From assembly GCF_021151785.1 (NCBI RefSeq), contig NZ_JAGKWP010000118.1, positions 1 to 6,576 on the forward strand: 6,576 bases of DNA. Reading direction: 5' to 3'. The stretch's first letter is position 1. Each line of letters starts with the position of its first letter. Below the pieces are notes generated by a model. That model did not search any database. It saw nothing but the letters and a program-made list of their open reading frames with translations, and was not told the origin of the DNA. This DNA is from Flavobacterium sp. (lineage in GTDB: Bacteria > Bacteroidota > Bacteroidia > Flavobacteriales > Flavobacteriaceae). The position numbers and the translations under genes are program-made. This document shows positions 6,152 to 6,576 of the stretch, one piece after another.

Positions 6152-6197
6152 AAAACCAAAGTGATTAATTTTTAATTGTGGGAGGTTTTTCTTTTTT
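6152..6197 (+). promoter_or_regulatory. Possible structured element upstream of rpsT
   Basis: AAAACC (6152-6157) pairs with GGTTTT (6184-6189), and inside it ATTAA (6164-6168) pairs with TTAAT (6172-6176). The two are separated by an unpaired GTG/TGTGGGA internal loop, and a T-run follows at 6192-6197. It could be a second terminator for tRNA readthrough or, if rpsT is transcribed from upstream, an attenuator-like leader. I find no convincing TAnnTTTG promoter between 6147 and 6239; TAATTTTT (6166-6173) is seven of eight but lacks a spaced -33 box. Confidence 0.3.
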
Positions 6198-6239
6198 AAC
6201 TAATAGTTTATATAATTATTACAATTAAATTAAAAGGAA

Positions 6240-6491
6240 ATGGCAAATCATAAGTCAGCTTTAAAAAGAATTAGAAGCAACGAGAAAAAAAGAGTATTAA
6301 ATAGATACCAACACAAAACTACGCGTAACGCTATCAAAGCTATCAGAATTTCAACTGACAAAGCAGAAGCAACAGCAAAATTACCAGTAGTTATTGCAAT
6401 GATTGACAAGTTAGCTAAAAAGAATGTAATTCACTCTAATAAAGCTTCTAACCTAAAGTCTAAATTAACAAGACACGTAAACGCTTTATAA
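6240..6491 (+). CDS. rpsT: 30S ribosomal protein S20
   Basis: This is a small basic protein that binds 16S rRNA in the body of the 30S subunit. The 83-residue product has the family's typical start MANHKSALKRIRSNEKKRVLNRY, a Lys/Arg-rich helical make-up throughout, and the conserved end HSNKASNLKSKLTRHVNAL. The length is normal. The ATG is fixed by the conserved MANHKSA. A GGA lies only 1 nt before it, too close to act as a normal Shine-Dalgarno site; the A/T-rich leader is typical of Flavobacteria. It is a single-gene unit between the tRNA terminator and its own terminator. S20 represses its own translation in E. coli, but nothing here shows whether that holds in this organism. Confidence 0.97.
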   Translation: MANHKSALKRIRSNEKKRVLNRYQHKTTRNAIKAIRISTDKAEATAKLPVVIAMIDKLAKKNVIHSNKASNLKSKLTRHVNAL

Positions 6492-6510
6492 CATAAGCTT
6501 AGAATACTTA

Positions 6511-6539
6511 AAAGCCTTGAAGAAATTCAGGGCTTTTTT
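6511..6539 (+). terminator. Rho-independent terminator of rpsT
   Basis: AAAGCCTTGAA (6511-6521) and TTCAGGGCTTT (6526-6536) make an 11-bp stem with one U·G pair and a GAAA tetraloop, and the T-run extends to 6539. It begins 19 bp after the rpsT stop. This is a textbook terminator. Confidence 0.92.
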
Positions 6540-6576
6540 ATTTGGATTATTTTCTTACTTTTTGTAAGTTTACATT

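Noticed and set aside
6234..6238. AAGGA before rpsT as a Shine-Dalgarno site
   Set aside because: It ends 1 nt before the ATG, too close for normal anti-Shine-Dalgarno pairing. Other starts in the window lack such sites too.
6554..6568. Small hairpin CTTAC / GTAAG at the right edge
   Set aside because: It is only five base pairs with a T-only loop in AT-rich DNA, and the following sequence is cut off, so nothing can be concluded.

Overview
The window looks like a stretch of core chromosome from an AT-rich member of the Bacteroidota, most likely a Flavobacterium-like Flavobacteriaceae. Three things point there. The promoters that can be read have the Bacteroidota form (TTG or TTTG, a 17-19 nt spacer, then TAnnTTTG). 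The starts lack usable Shine-Dalgarno sites. The prolyl-tRNA synthetase is the short archaeal/eukaryotic-like type usual in this phylum. The tRNA genes do not encode CCA.

Left half (32-4082), leftward strand. A Gly/Trp/Tyr-rich lipoprotein gene (4082-3054) is followed after 42 bp by a FadL/OmpP1-type outer-membrane beta-barrel gene (3011-1473), probably in one transcript. A clear hairpin terminator (1425-1452) closes this pair. Beyond it, rimO (1342-32), encoding the ribosomal protein S12 methylthiotransferase, has its own well-formed promoter (1374-1403).

Right half (4180-6576), rightward strand. proS starts 97 bp from the lipoprotein gene in a divergent arrangement and ends at a terminator (5687-5722). 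Next comes an A-tract-rich spacer that leads into a near-consensus promoter (5852-5881). This promoter drives two identical tRNA-Glu(UUC) genes, which end in a 15-bp perfect hairpin (6109-6146). rpsT (ribosomal protein S20) and its terminator (6511-6539) finish the window.

Four of the six transcribed units serve translation: S12 modification, tRNA-Pro charging, tRNA-Glu and S20. The two envelope genes sit between them and are the least understood part. I see no mobile element, CRISPR array, phage gene or defence system, and nothing that amounts to a convincing new system. The points most worth a second look are the lipoprotein's unusual three-part low-complexity sequence, the missing zinc-ligand cysteines in ProS, and the regulatory architecture around the duplicated tRNA-Glu genes. 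Bases 1-31 and 6541-6576 are too short to assign.
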